Origin: Neoarius graeffei
Taxonomy: Eukaryota; Chordata; Actinopteri; Siluriformes; Ariidae
NCBI RefSeq assembly: GCF_027579695.1
Contig: NC_083578.1
Location: 1,148,638-1,212,637, forward strand
Length of the DNA: 64,000 bases
Reading direction: 5' to 3'
The notes beneath the pieces are model-generated. The model made no database searches. It was not told the origin of the DNA and saw only the letters and a list, made by a program, of their open reading frames with translations. Of the stretch, positions 54,627 through 64,000 are shown piece by piece. Numbering within the stretch: position 1 is the stretch's first letter; the number at the start of each line of letters is the position of its first letter. Made by a program: the position numbers and the translations under genes.

Positions 54627-54821
54627 TTACAATGGGACTCGTCTGGTCTTCCTAATGGCAAATTCCTTGATAATATCATCAAATGATATTTCTCTTGAGA
54701 TCTCTTGGTTGATGCTCATCAGAGCAAGCCCATTCAGACGTTCTTGACTCATTGTTGACCTTAAGTATGTCTTCAGCAGTTTTAATTTTGAAAAGCTTCT
54801 TTCAGCAGAAGCTACTGTCAC
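54627..54821 (-). pseudogene. hAT transposase C-terminal dimerisation domain
   Basis: VASAERSFSKLKLLKTYLRS, then TMSQERLNGLALMSI, is the classical hAT dimerisation signature of the ZMYM1-like group. Upstream catalytic parts are not found in this copy. Confidence 0.85.
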
Positions 54822-55519
54822 AGGTAGTGTAACAGCAGAGGTAAGGAGCGCATATTTCTACATCCCCAGCCACATCAGAGGTGTTGTAAAAAAGGTTTAC
54901 AACCTTTCATGGGCCAGGGCGCACTTTTTTCAATGAAAAAATCTCAAGGCACATCACCAATAGAAAATGTTGACTGAAACTAAAATGCTGTTGCCAATAT
55001 TTACAATATACAGTCATTCTATAATTTTCCACGGTACACTTGGTGATCTCTCATGGCACACTAGTGTTCCGCGGTACTAGAGTTCGGCAGCACAGTGGTT
55101 GAAAACACTGTACACCACAGCCATTTAAGCTATTTGTAAAGAGAACACATCTGAGTGCTTGTTTCGTTTCCCTGCAGTCTTGACGCACTGAGATTGTTTC
55201 TTGTTTTCAACGCGTTTATTATATTTTCCTCCAGGAAGCTCTTTGCAACATGGTTGCTTGAATGAGCTGCTAAACTGTCATTTTAATGAGAACACAGATC
55301 AACAAAGCAACTTTGTTTTATTAAAAAAAAAAAATGTGCCAGGCACCATTGGAATATCTCGCTGCGAAACGTGTTCGGTGCATAAAAGACCTTTACTTCA
55401 GCCCAGACTGCTCAACGACACCGACAGACTGCTCCAAGTGCAGCCAGATTCAAAACAAGCAACAGATCTATGTCAGTTATCTACGTTATGCAAAAACACT
55501 CTTTAGCCAACAACACTTA

Positions 55520-56786
55520 TGGCCCTTTTCCACTACCCTTTTTCAGCTCACTTCAGCTCGCTTCAGCTCACTTCAGCCCGACACGGCTCGCGTTTCGACT
55601 ACCAAAAACCAGCACGACTCAGCTCGTTTCAGCCCTGCTTAGCCCCTAAAACTCGCACCGTTTTGGAGTGGGGCTGAAGCGAGCCAAACCGTGCCGAGTG
55701 AGGTTGGGGGCGTGAGCAGACACGCCCCTGTGCACTGATTGGTGAGGAGGCGTGTCCTCACATGCCCACACACGCCCCGCGAGCGCGCTGGGATCTGTAA
55801 ACACCGCAAACCCGGAAGAAGAATAATTACGAATTACGAGAATTTCTGAAGCCTTATGCGCCTCGCCTCATCTATACGCTCTTGCCAGTATCTGTTGGCG
55901 TTGTCGGTGACAACAAGCCACAGCACCAAGACCAGCAACACTAACGACTCCATGTCCTCCATGTTTATTGTTTACTATCCGGGTCGTGAGACTACCGCTT
56001 AAAAGATCACTGAATCACTGACATACAGAGCATCGTGGATGAGTTCGCGGAGCGCAAGGCTCGCCGTATGCCCTTCAAATAATGCGCGCAGTAGGCTATT
56101 GATGTTTTATTATGAGCCATGTACAGTATGTCGCCTAATGTTTTTTTGTTTCTGAGTTACATGTTCGTTTGAAGGACTTAATGTACAAAATAACATAGTT
56201 GCACCCCGTAGTGTTGAAATTGGTAAACACAGTGCATTCAGTGAGGTTTGCACCGCCCTCCTTTTATTTCTGACTCTTCCTGTCACCGTTGCAACCTCTG
56301 AGCGCTCATTCGTATGCCCTTCAAATAATGTGCGCAGTATAGGCTATTGATGTTTTATTATGAGCCATGTACAGTATCCTAATGTTTTTTGTTTCTGAGT
56401 TACATGTTCGTTTGAAGGACTTGATGTACTAAATAACATAGTTGCACCCGGTAGTGTTGAAATTGGTAAACACCGCAGTTGCGGACATTTTGTAGCCTAA
56501 AATGATGTTATGATAAGCTTTAATAAAGGGCCCGGTCATTTGCCCCGCCCCCGGTCCGGCTCTGACTTGTTCCGCCACTGTCACTGATGTCACTGTTTGC
56601 GCTGCTTAACGACATCACGTGACGTCCACCCACTTTCGCTAACTCCACCCAATGTGTCCACCCACTTCCAGCCAGCACGGTTCAGCGCGGTTGTAGTCGA
56701 AATGCAACTCCAACAGCCCCGCTCAGCTCGACTCAGCTCGACTCAGCACGGCACGGCTCAGCCGCGTTTGTAGTGGAAAAGCGGCA
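55520..56786. mobile_element. PIF/Harbinger-type element inside the hAT element
   Basis: Ends TGGCCCTTTTCCACTAC and the complement of TGCCGCTTTTCCACTAC with a TTA duplication (55517-55519 and 56787-56789), as in PIF/Harbinger. Subterminal AGCTC/GAGCT-rich repeats (CTCAGCTCGACTCAGC) lie at both ends. A short - strand frame (55962-55834) starts MEDMESLVLLVLVLW and ends RRIRLQKFS; it looks like the N-terminus of the element's nuclease. Confidence 0.8.
56067..56475 (+). repeat. Direct duplication, 244-bp period, within the Harbinger-type element
   Basis: About 165 bp starting at GTATGCCCTTCAAATAATG (56067) recurs at 56311 with few changes. The spacer 56236-56310 carries LPVTVATSERSF, a hAT dimerisation signature on the + strand, so a piece of another hAT element has been caught up in the duplication. 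Confidence 0.75.
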
Positions 56787-57599
56787 TTAGGCTATTACAT
56801 GGCCAAAACAGAGAATAGCCGCGGATGCGCACTTGCGCGCCCGAAGACACACTATAGACGGGGCGAACCACTGTGGAGCGCTTATTGTTTCATGATTAAC
56901 AACCACCACCCCACCCCACCCCACCCCACCCCGCTTTTTTTGACAAATCGCACCCTGACTACATGCTTTGCTGTACAATTAAATTAGGCTAAGACATTAT
57001 AATGCTGACTCGTTTTCAGAATAGTGGAAGTCATAATTTTTCTCCCCCCATTTCTGCACCCCTGGATGGACGCAGCGCCCTTAGCATTTGCCTATATTGC
57101 CTATAGCCACGGGCCGGCTCTGAGTCAAAGCATAGCTTCTCAGAAGATATTTAAGAGACAAGAACAAGAGTCAAAATAATGTCAAACAACATTTTTCATT
57201 CAGACATTTTAGCTGGTTACAGTAAATTAAAAAATCTTCTACTGAAAGTTAGAAGTAACTTAGAAAATACAAGCATTAGACCAGTGTCAGAATAAAAGTG
57301 TTAAAATATATAAATAACATAAATCCTAAAAGTAAAAACTAGCAAATGAGAGCTAAATAGCTAGCTAACTTGGTAGGTAATGTTATTAACATAAAATAAA
57401 GTACAGTAGAAAAATATAACACGACAGTGTATAAATAATGTGCTGGGAAAATCAAAGTAGAAAAAATGATATAAATAAAAGGACCAACTGAGTAAAATGT
57501 TTAATTATGCTGTAACATCTAGCTAAATAGCTACCAAGCTTGGTAATTAATTATTACTGTAGCAAATAAAGAGACACTGTAACCTGAACAGCAGCATCA

Positions 57600-58098
57600 A
57601 AATTTCTTAGTCATTTCAGTTTCTATAATTGTACATTTATCAATTTGTTGATGTAAATGGTGACTTGTCAATATGTACTAAGGTAAAATTTGGTGTTCTG
57701 CAAGGCTCTGTTTTAGGTCCACTGCTTTTGTTCCCTCTGGGCGATATTATTCATAAACATTGTATTAGTTTCCACTGTTATGCTGATGACACACAGTTGT
57801 AAGTTTCTGCAAAACCTGATGAGAGACACCAGCTTAATAGAATTGAGGAATGTGTGAAGGACATTAGACACTGGATGCTTATTAACTTCCTTCTGCTTAA
57901 CTCTGACGAGACTGAAGTACTTGTACTCGGACCACATGCAGCTAGAAGTAAGTTTTCTGATTACACAGTGACTCTGGATGGCCTTTGTTTCTTCACGTGC
58001 AGCAGTAAAAGACCTCGGAGTGATTATTGACCCCAGTCTTTCATTCGAAACTCACATTGATAACATTACCCAGATAGCTTTCTTTCATCTCAGAAATA
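57600..58098 (+). pseudogene. L2-type LINE reverse transcriptase fragment, left part
   Basis: [24 protein letters not shown] (the YADD catalytic box), DIRHWMLINFLLLNSDETEV and GVIIDPSLSFETHI are the palm and thumb motifs of L2 (CR1 group) ORF2. The frame is interrupted by small indels and then, at 58097-58098 (TA), by a Tc1-like transposon. It resumes at 61054. Confidence 0.85.
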
Positions 58099-58709
58099 CA
58101 GTTAGGTGCATAAATATTTGGACAGAGACAACATTTTTCTAATTTTGGTTCTGTACATTACCACAATGAATTTTGAACAAAACAATTCAGATGCAGTTGA
58201 AGTTCAGACTTTCAGCTTTAATTCAGTGGGTTGACCAAAATGATTGCATAAAAATGTGAGGAACTAAAGCATTTTTTAAACACAATCCCTTCATTTCAGG
58301 GGATCAAAAGTAATTGGACAAATTAAATAATTGTCAATAAAATGTTCATTTCTAATATTTGGTTGAAAACCCTTTGTTGGCAATGACTGCCTGAAGTCTT
58401 GAACTCATGGACATCACCAGACGCTGTGTTTCCTCCTTTTTAATGCTCTGCCAGGCCTTTACTGCAGCGGTTTTCAGTTGCTGTTTGTTTGTGGGCCTTT
58501 CTGTCTGAAGTTTAGTCTTTAACAAGTGAAATGCTGCTCAATTGGGTTGAGATCAGGTGACTGACTTGGCCATTCAAGAATATTCCACTTCTTTGCTTTA
58601 ATAAACTCCTGGGTTGCTTTGGCTTTATGTTTTGGGTCATTGTCCATCTGAATTATGAAACGCCAACCAATCAGTTTGGCTGGATTTGAGCACACTGTCA
58701 AGTGTATGT

Positions 58710-59998
58710 GAGCATCAGGGTTTCCCACACTTGAAAGGGAAGGACTCGGACACAGGATTCCACTCGTCTTGTATTTTATTGGTTTTCAGTGGAACTGACG
58801 TTAGAATCAGAAGTAGAATCAGAGGTAGAATCAGAAGTAGAAGCTAGAAGCTTGGAGCTTGAAGCCGAAGCTAGAAGGTGAAAAACCTTTAAACATACAA
58901 ACATAAAATAAATGTATGAATAAATGCCTGTTTTTCTACAACAAAGCATGTATGAATAAATGCTTGTTTTTCTATAACAAAACCCAAGTTAATTAGGCAA
59001 CAATATATAAATATTTATGTATAAGGTAAATTAGGTATATTTTAATCATTCAGGTAATATGTTGCTGAACAAATATAAATGAACAGAAACCAGTTTTAAA
59101 CTAAGAACCGTTTTAACCATTAGCCCTTTCACAGGCAGTTTGTTCACTTTAACTGAAGATCTTTTACTACACGCCACTGAGAAAGAAAGTTTAAACCATT
59201 AAACCAATCACAGGTGAGGAACAAACATTTCTCATGCCCACGGATTACTGCGAGCGCAGCGTTTGCATATAAAAAGTTCAGTGGGTTTACCGGTAGCCTT
59301 TTTTGTCCTTTTTCCCTGATGTGCTGTAAAGTTTGTGTTAGTAGCGAATTCTCTTTGCAACTGCTACAAACTGAATATCTCATCTCATCTCATTATCTCT
59401 AGCCGCTTTATCCTTCTACAGGGTCGCAGGCGAGCTGGATCCTATCCCAGCTGACTACGGGCGAAAGGCGGGGTTCACCCTGGACAAGTCGCCAGGTCAT
59501 CACAGGGCTGACACATAGACACAGACAACCATTCACACTCACATTCACACCTACGCTCAATTTAGAGTCACCAGTTAACCTAACCTGCATGTCTTTGGAC
59601 TGTGGGGGAAACCGGAGCACCCGGAGGAAACCCACGCGGACACGGGGAGAACATGCAAACTCCGCACAGAAAGGCCCTTGCCGGCCCCGGGGCTCGAACC
59701 CAGGACCTTCTTGCTGTGAGGCGACAGCGCTAACCACTACACCACCGTGCCGCCCAAACTGAATGTCAATTCTGCTTATCGTTCTAGAACGACCGCTGCC
59801 CTGCTAACTAGCGTTGTGATTGGCTGCCCTGCTAACTAGCGTTGTGATTGGCTGTCCTGCTAACTAGCATTGTGATTGCCTGCCTGTTCAGCGCAGCGTG
59901 TGTGCGCTGGTAGTGCAGCGATTCAGCGTAGCAGGAAGTGGTGGAGGCAGCTGTCAATCATGTGAGCCTGCGTTCAGGCACTCCTTGTGGCAGGTCAC
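58710..59998. mobile_element. Insert inside the family C Tc1 element
   Basis: About 1.28 kb of unrelated sequence between the two halves of the transposase. It holds a short AGTAGAATCAGA tandem repeat (58803-58850), a SINE (59380-59755) and three copies of a 31-bp unit containing CTGCTAACTAGCGTTGTGAT (59800-59880). The boundary bases and its family are not resolved. Confidence 0.55.
59380..59755 (-). mobile_element. tRNA-derived SINE, innermost of four nested layers
   Basis: Flanked by AAACTGAATATC (left) and AAACTGAATGTC (right), 11/12 matching. Full-length, - strand. Confidence 0.9.
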
Positions 59999-61053
59999 CG
60001 CAACACACACAGTATGTCTCTGAATACCTCAGAATTCATCCGGCTGCTTCTGTCCTGTGTCACATCATCAATAAACACTAGTGACCCAGTGCCACTGGCA
60101 GCCATGCATGCCCAAGCCATCACACTGCCTCTGCCGTGTTTTACAGATGATGTGGTATGCTTTGGATCATGAGCTGTACCACGCCTTCGCCATACTTTTT
60201 TCTTTCCATCATTCTGGTAGAGGTTGATCTTGGTTTCATCTGTCCAAAGAATGTTCTTCCAGAACTGTGCTGGCTTTTTTAGATGTTTTTTTAGCAAAGT
60301 CCAATCTAGCCTTTTTATTCTTGAGGCTTATGAGTGGCTTGCACCACGCAGTGAACCCTCTATATTTACTTTCATGCAGTCTTCTCTTTATGGTAGATTT
60401 GGATATTGATACGCCTACCTCCTGGAGAGTGTTGTTCACTTGGTTGGCTGTTGTGAAGGGGTTTCTCTTCACCATGGAAATTATTCTGCGATCATCCACC
60501 ACTGTTGTCTTCTGTGGGCGTCCAGGTCTTTTTGCATTGACGAGTTCACCAGTGCTTTCTTTCTTTCTTTCTTTCTCAGGATGTACCAAACTGTAGATTT
60601 TGCCACTCCTAATATTGTAGCAATTTCTCGGATGGGTTTTTTCTGTTTTCACAGCTTAAGGATGGCTTGTTTCACCTGCATGGAGAGCTCCTTTGACCGC
60701 ATGTTTTCTTCACAGCAAAATCTTCCAAATGCAAGCACCACACCTCAAATCAACTCCAGGCCTTTTATCTGCTTAATTGAGAATGACATAACGAAGGAAT
60801 TGCCCACACCTGCCCATGAAATAGCCTTTGAGTCAATCGTCCAATTACTTTTGGTCCCTTTAAAAACAGGGTGGCACATGTTAAGGAGCTGAAACTCCTA
60901 AACCCTTCATCCAGTTTTAATGTGGATACCCTCAAATGAAAGCTGAAAGTCTGGACTTTATGTCCATTATATAACTATAACTTGAATATGTTTCAGTAAA
61001 CAGGTAAAAAAAGAAAATTTGTGTCAGTGTCCAAATATATATGGACCTAACTG

Positions 61054-61600
61054 TATTGCTAAGATAAGAAATTTAATGTCACTACATGATGTGGAAAAAC
61101 TAGTTCATGCTTTCGTTCCCTCCAGGTTGGATTATTGTAATGCCTTACTGTCTGGATGTTCCAATAAGTGCATAAACAAGCCCCAGTTAGTTCAAAATGC
61201 AGCAGCAAGAGTCCTTACTAGAACTAGAAAATATGACCCCATCACCCCTGTCTTATCCACACTGCATTGGCTCCCAATCACATTTCGTATCGATTATAAA
61301 ATACTACTATTGACCTTTAAAGCACTGAATGGTCTCGCACCACAGTACCTGAGCGAACTTCTGGTCCTTTATGACCCGCCACGCCTACTTAGATCAAAAG
61401 GTGCAGGCTATCTGCTGGTACCTCGTATAGTGAAGGCTACATCAGGGGGTTGAGCCTTTTCTTACAAAACTCCACAGCAGATCTGGAGAGTTCCTGGGCA
61501 AAGAGTGTTTTGGTGTACTGGGATGTTTGGATGCTGTCACCCAGCCACTCTTACACATTCACTCAGGTTTGTAAGCAAGAATGACAGTCTAGGGTTTAAT
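61054..61600 (+). pseudogene. L2-type LINE fragment, right part
   Basis: Continues the same ORF after the transposon: KIRNLMSLHDVEKLVHAF, then SRLDYCNALLSG, LQNAAARVL-type LVQNAAARVLTRTRKY, LHWLPITFRIDYKILLLTFK and ALNGLAPQYLSELL. Joining across the TA target restores FHLRN-IAKIRN. The end of the ORF is frameshifted. Confidence 0.88.
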
Positions 61601-61609
61601 CTCTAACTA

Positions 61610-62545
61610 TTCATTCTCATGTAGGAACCAATCAAGTGGATGTGATTTTATTAACAAGTCACTCGTTAGGTCGTGTGACTTACAAAGTAGTGAAAACGGA
61701 TGAAGGTTACTGTGTTCCAATACATTTATTATATAACAGAAGCTACAGGTGAGAAAGTTCAGGTCTGAAAATAAGGTCTTATGCTGACTGTAATCTTCAC
61801 CAGTTAATGATTCTCTCACCTGATACAGTGACCTGAATCACAAACTAAGAGTAATATTTGATATATGCAGATCTGTAACCTACAAACTTGATCTAGTAAC
61901 TCAATCCTACCCTGCAAAAACTCATTTCAGGGAGGTAGCACCAAAACCCTGACACACAACGCGGTTCAACGCGATATGATTACATCACTTATAACACTCT
62001 ATCTCACTCTCAAAAAAATTGATTTCTGGGATATTGTATACAATTTCCGGGCAGCGGGGAGCCGCTATAATATGTGGGAGTCTCCTGGAACTTCTGGGAG
62101 AGGGAGTATGTCATCAAGTTTACATCCAATAACCACCAAACTTAGATTTCTCATTAGCATCTTTTGCAGACATTTGAGAAGTGTTAGTTAAAGGTACGCC
62201 ATATCATAGCTGTTACTTGCTACTGGGGTAAGCTTATTTAACTCATGCTAGTTAAACGCTAATGCTAGTTGGCACAGTAGGTGTTTGTGAAACATTGTTT
62301 TAATACTGTACATCATAATGCTTAATGTGTGAAGAGAACATTTTTCACAGATCTGTGAGGCCACTTTTAATAAATGAACAAGATTGTGAAATAATCACAA
62401 ATAGCAATTAATAACAACCGTTTAATTAGCTTTACATTTAAGAGCACCACTATCAGATTATTAGATATTTAAAGTGTAGAATTTAAGGACAGTGAAGAAT
62501 CCTAATTAATTCAATTAACACAAGAATAAAGAGAAATTATTTTCT
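61610..62545. other. AT-rich DNA, nothing recognised
   Basis: Between the L2 fragment and the third Tc1 copy. No supported feature. Confidence 0.3.
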
Positions 62546-62551
62546 ATGTTA

Positions 62552-63937
62552 CAGTGGTGCTTGAAAGTTTGTGAACCCTTTAGAATTTTCTATATTTCTG
62601 CATAAGTACAACCTAAAGCATCAGCAGATTTTCACACAAGTCCTAAAAGTAGATAAAGAGAACCCAGTTAAACAAACGAGACAAAAATATTTTACTTGGT
62701 CATTTATTTATTGAGGAAAATGATCCAATATTACATATCTGTGAGTGGCAAAAGTATGTGAACCTTTGCTTTCAGTATCTGGTGTGACCCCCTTGTGCAG
62801 CAATAACTGCAACTGAACGTTTGCGGTAACTGTTGATCAGTCCTGCACACCGGCTTGGAGGAATTTTAGCCCGTTCCTCCGTACAGAACAGCTTCAACTC
62901 TGGGATGTTGGTGGGTTTCCTCACATGAACTGCTCGCTTCAGGTCCTTCCACAACATTTCCATTGGATTAAGGTCAGGACTTTGACTTGGCCATTCCAAA
63001 ACATTAACTTTATTCTTCTTTAACCATTCTTTGGTAGAATGACTTGTGTGCTTTGGGTCGTTGTCTTGCTGCATGACCCACCTTCTCTTGAGATTCAGTT
63101 CATGGACAGATGTCCTGACATTTTCCTTTAGAATTCACTGGTATAATTCAGAATTCATTGTTCCATCAATGATGGCAAGCCGTCCTGGCCCAGATGCAGC
63201 AAACCAGGCCCAAACCCTGATACTACCACCACCATGTTTCACAGATGGGATGAGGTTCTTATGCTGGAATGCAGCATTTTCCTTTCTCCAAACATAACGC
63301 TTCTCATTTAAACCAAAAAGTTCTATTTTGCTCTCATCCATCCACAAAACATTTTTCCAACAGCCTTCTGGCTTGTCCACGTGATCTTTAGCAAACTGCA
63401 GACAAGCAACAATGTTCTTTTTGGAGAGCAGTGGCTTTCTCCTTGCAACCCTGCCATGCACACCATTGTTGTTCAGTGTTTCCTGATGGTGGACTCATGA
63501 ACATTACCATTAGCCAATGTGAGAGAGGCCTTCAGTTGCTTAGAAGTTACCCTGAGGTCCTTTGTGACCTCGCCAACTATTACACGCCTTGCTCTTGGAG
63601 TGATCTTTGTTGGTGGACCACTCCTGGGGAGGGTAACAATGGTCTTGAATTTCCTCCATTTGTAAACAATCTGTCTGACTGTGGATTGGTGGAGTCCAAA
63701 CTCTTTAGAGATGGTTTTGTAACCTTTTCCAGCCTGATGAGCATCAACAACGCTTTTTCTGAGGTCCTCAGAAATCTCCTTTGTTCGTGCCATGATACAC
63801 TTCCACAAACATGTGTTGTGAAGATCAGACTTTGATCGATCCCTGTTCTTTAAATAAAACAGGGTGCCCACTCACACCTGATTGTCATCCCACTGAGTGA
63901 AAACACCTGACTCTAATTTCACCTTCAAATTAACTGC
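62552..63937 (-). mobile_element. Tc1-like transposon, family B copy 3, right end replaced
   Basis: Left end CAGTGGTGCTTGAAAG at a TA. Transposase segments 63871-63473, 63461-63135 and 63074-62772 are in different frames: a one-base deletion near 63480 and the shared CAG-TGA stop near 63135. Similarity to copies 1 and 2 stops at 63937, where GGTGACCAGATTTCCC begins. The right inverted repeat is missing. Confidence 0.9.
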
Positions 63938-64000
63938 TAGGGTGACCAGATTTCCCAAGTCTAACACCGGGACACTTTGCACGTGACTGTGATACTCGTG
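63937..64000. mobile_element. Start of another repeat, cut by the window edge
   Basis: TAGGGTGACCAGATTTCCCA followed by a CCGGGACA segment looks like the end of a DNA transposon inserted in, or deleting, the end of the Tc1 copy. Too short to classify. Confidence 0.45.

Larger units (their letters stand above)
53727..57123 (-). mobile_element. hAT transposon, 3.4 kb, with two nested insertions
   Basis: Perfect 8-bp duplication GTCAAAGC at 53719-53726 and 57124-57131. The ends CAGCTCTAGGTCTTTGGC and the complement of CAGAGCCGGCCCGTGGC (shifted by one base) are diverged inverted repeats of a known hAT type. A hAT dimerisation domain remains at 54821-54627. A SINE (53910-54284) and a Harbinger-type element (55520-56786) lie inside. 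Confidence 0.8.
58099..61053 (-). mobile_element. Tc1-like transposon, family C, interrupted by a 1.3-kb insert
   Basis: Ends CAGTTAGGTGCATAAATATT and the complement of CAGTTAGGTCCATATATATT, flanked by TA. Transposase on the - strand: helix-turn-helix with GRPQKTTVVDDRR (60652 on), [10 protein letters not shown] (60240), then, beyond the insert, [10 protein letters not shown] and NPIEQHF (58728-58519). The DD34E residues are all recognisable but the frame is split. Confidence 0.88.

Overview
The window is euchromatic DNA of a ray-finned (teleost) fish. It has vertebrate split genes, very dense (CA)n microsatellites, and many fish-type mobile elements: a tRNA-derived SINE family, Tc1/mariner elements, hAT and Harbinger elements, L2/CR1-like LINEs and a Gmr1-like Ty3/gypsy element. 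I cannot name the species from the sequence alone.

Two host genes can be read exon by exon. On the + strand (first coding exon at 493, stop at 25948) lies a complete growth hormone receptor gene. Its eight coding exons join in phase into a 578-residue type I cytokine receptor: signal peptide, GH-binding ectodomain with three cysteine pairs plus one free Cys, FGDFS motif, one TM helix, Box 1, Box 2 and a tyrosine-bearing tail. The seven ectodomain cysteines fit the teleost GHR1 (ghra) paralogue. On the - strand (promoter near 50665, start at 49250, stop at 44186) lies selenoprotein P. Four coding exons join in phase into 404 residues with 15 in-frame UGA codons: one in a thioredoxin-like ULLC motif and fourteen in the C-terminal exon. 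Two well-formed SECIS elements lie in the 3' UTR (about 43210-43300 and 42920-42995). GHR next to SELENOP is the order known in other vertebrates. CCDC152, which lies between them in mammals, was not found.

Layout. 1-25948 is ghr. Intron 1 (9.9 kb) carries microsatellites, a 550-bp (CTCA)n tract, the Gmr1-like retrotransposon (about 3.15-7.5 kb) and a SINE. Introns 2-6 are short except for a Tc1-like insertion in intron 3. Intron 7 (11 kb) carries a minisatellite, two LINE fragments, a Tc1 element, a hAT-type element inside a THAP-bearing transposon remnant, and paired inverted SINEs. 26-42 kb is intergenic: an old SINE, a 466-bp MITE, a 2.8-kb G-rich, C-poor 20-bp minisatellite, a Harbinger-like element, SINEs and a second Tc1-like copy. 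42.6-50.7 kb is selenop, whose last intron holds a hAT-like element, a Tc1 element and a truncated SINE next to the acceptor of the selenocysteine-rich exon. 51-64 kb is nested transposons, including a SINE inside a DNA-transposon-borne insert inside a Tc1 element inside an L2 LINE.

The two genes act in separate pathways, GH/IGF signalling and plasma selenium transport, both prominent in liver. Nothing in the sequence shows shared regulation. Nearly all other open reading frames come from simple repeats or decayed mobile elements.
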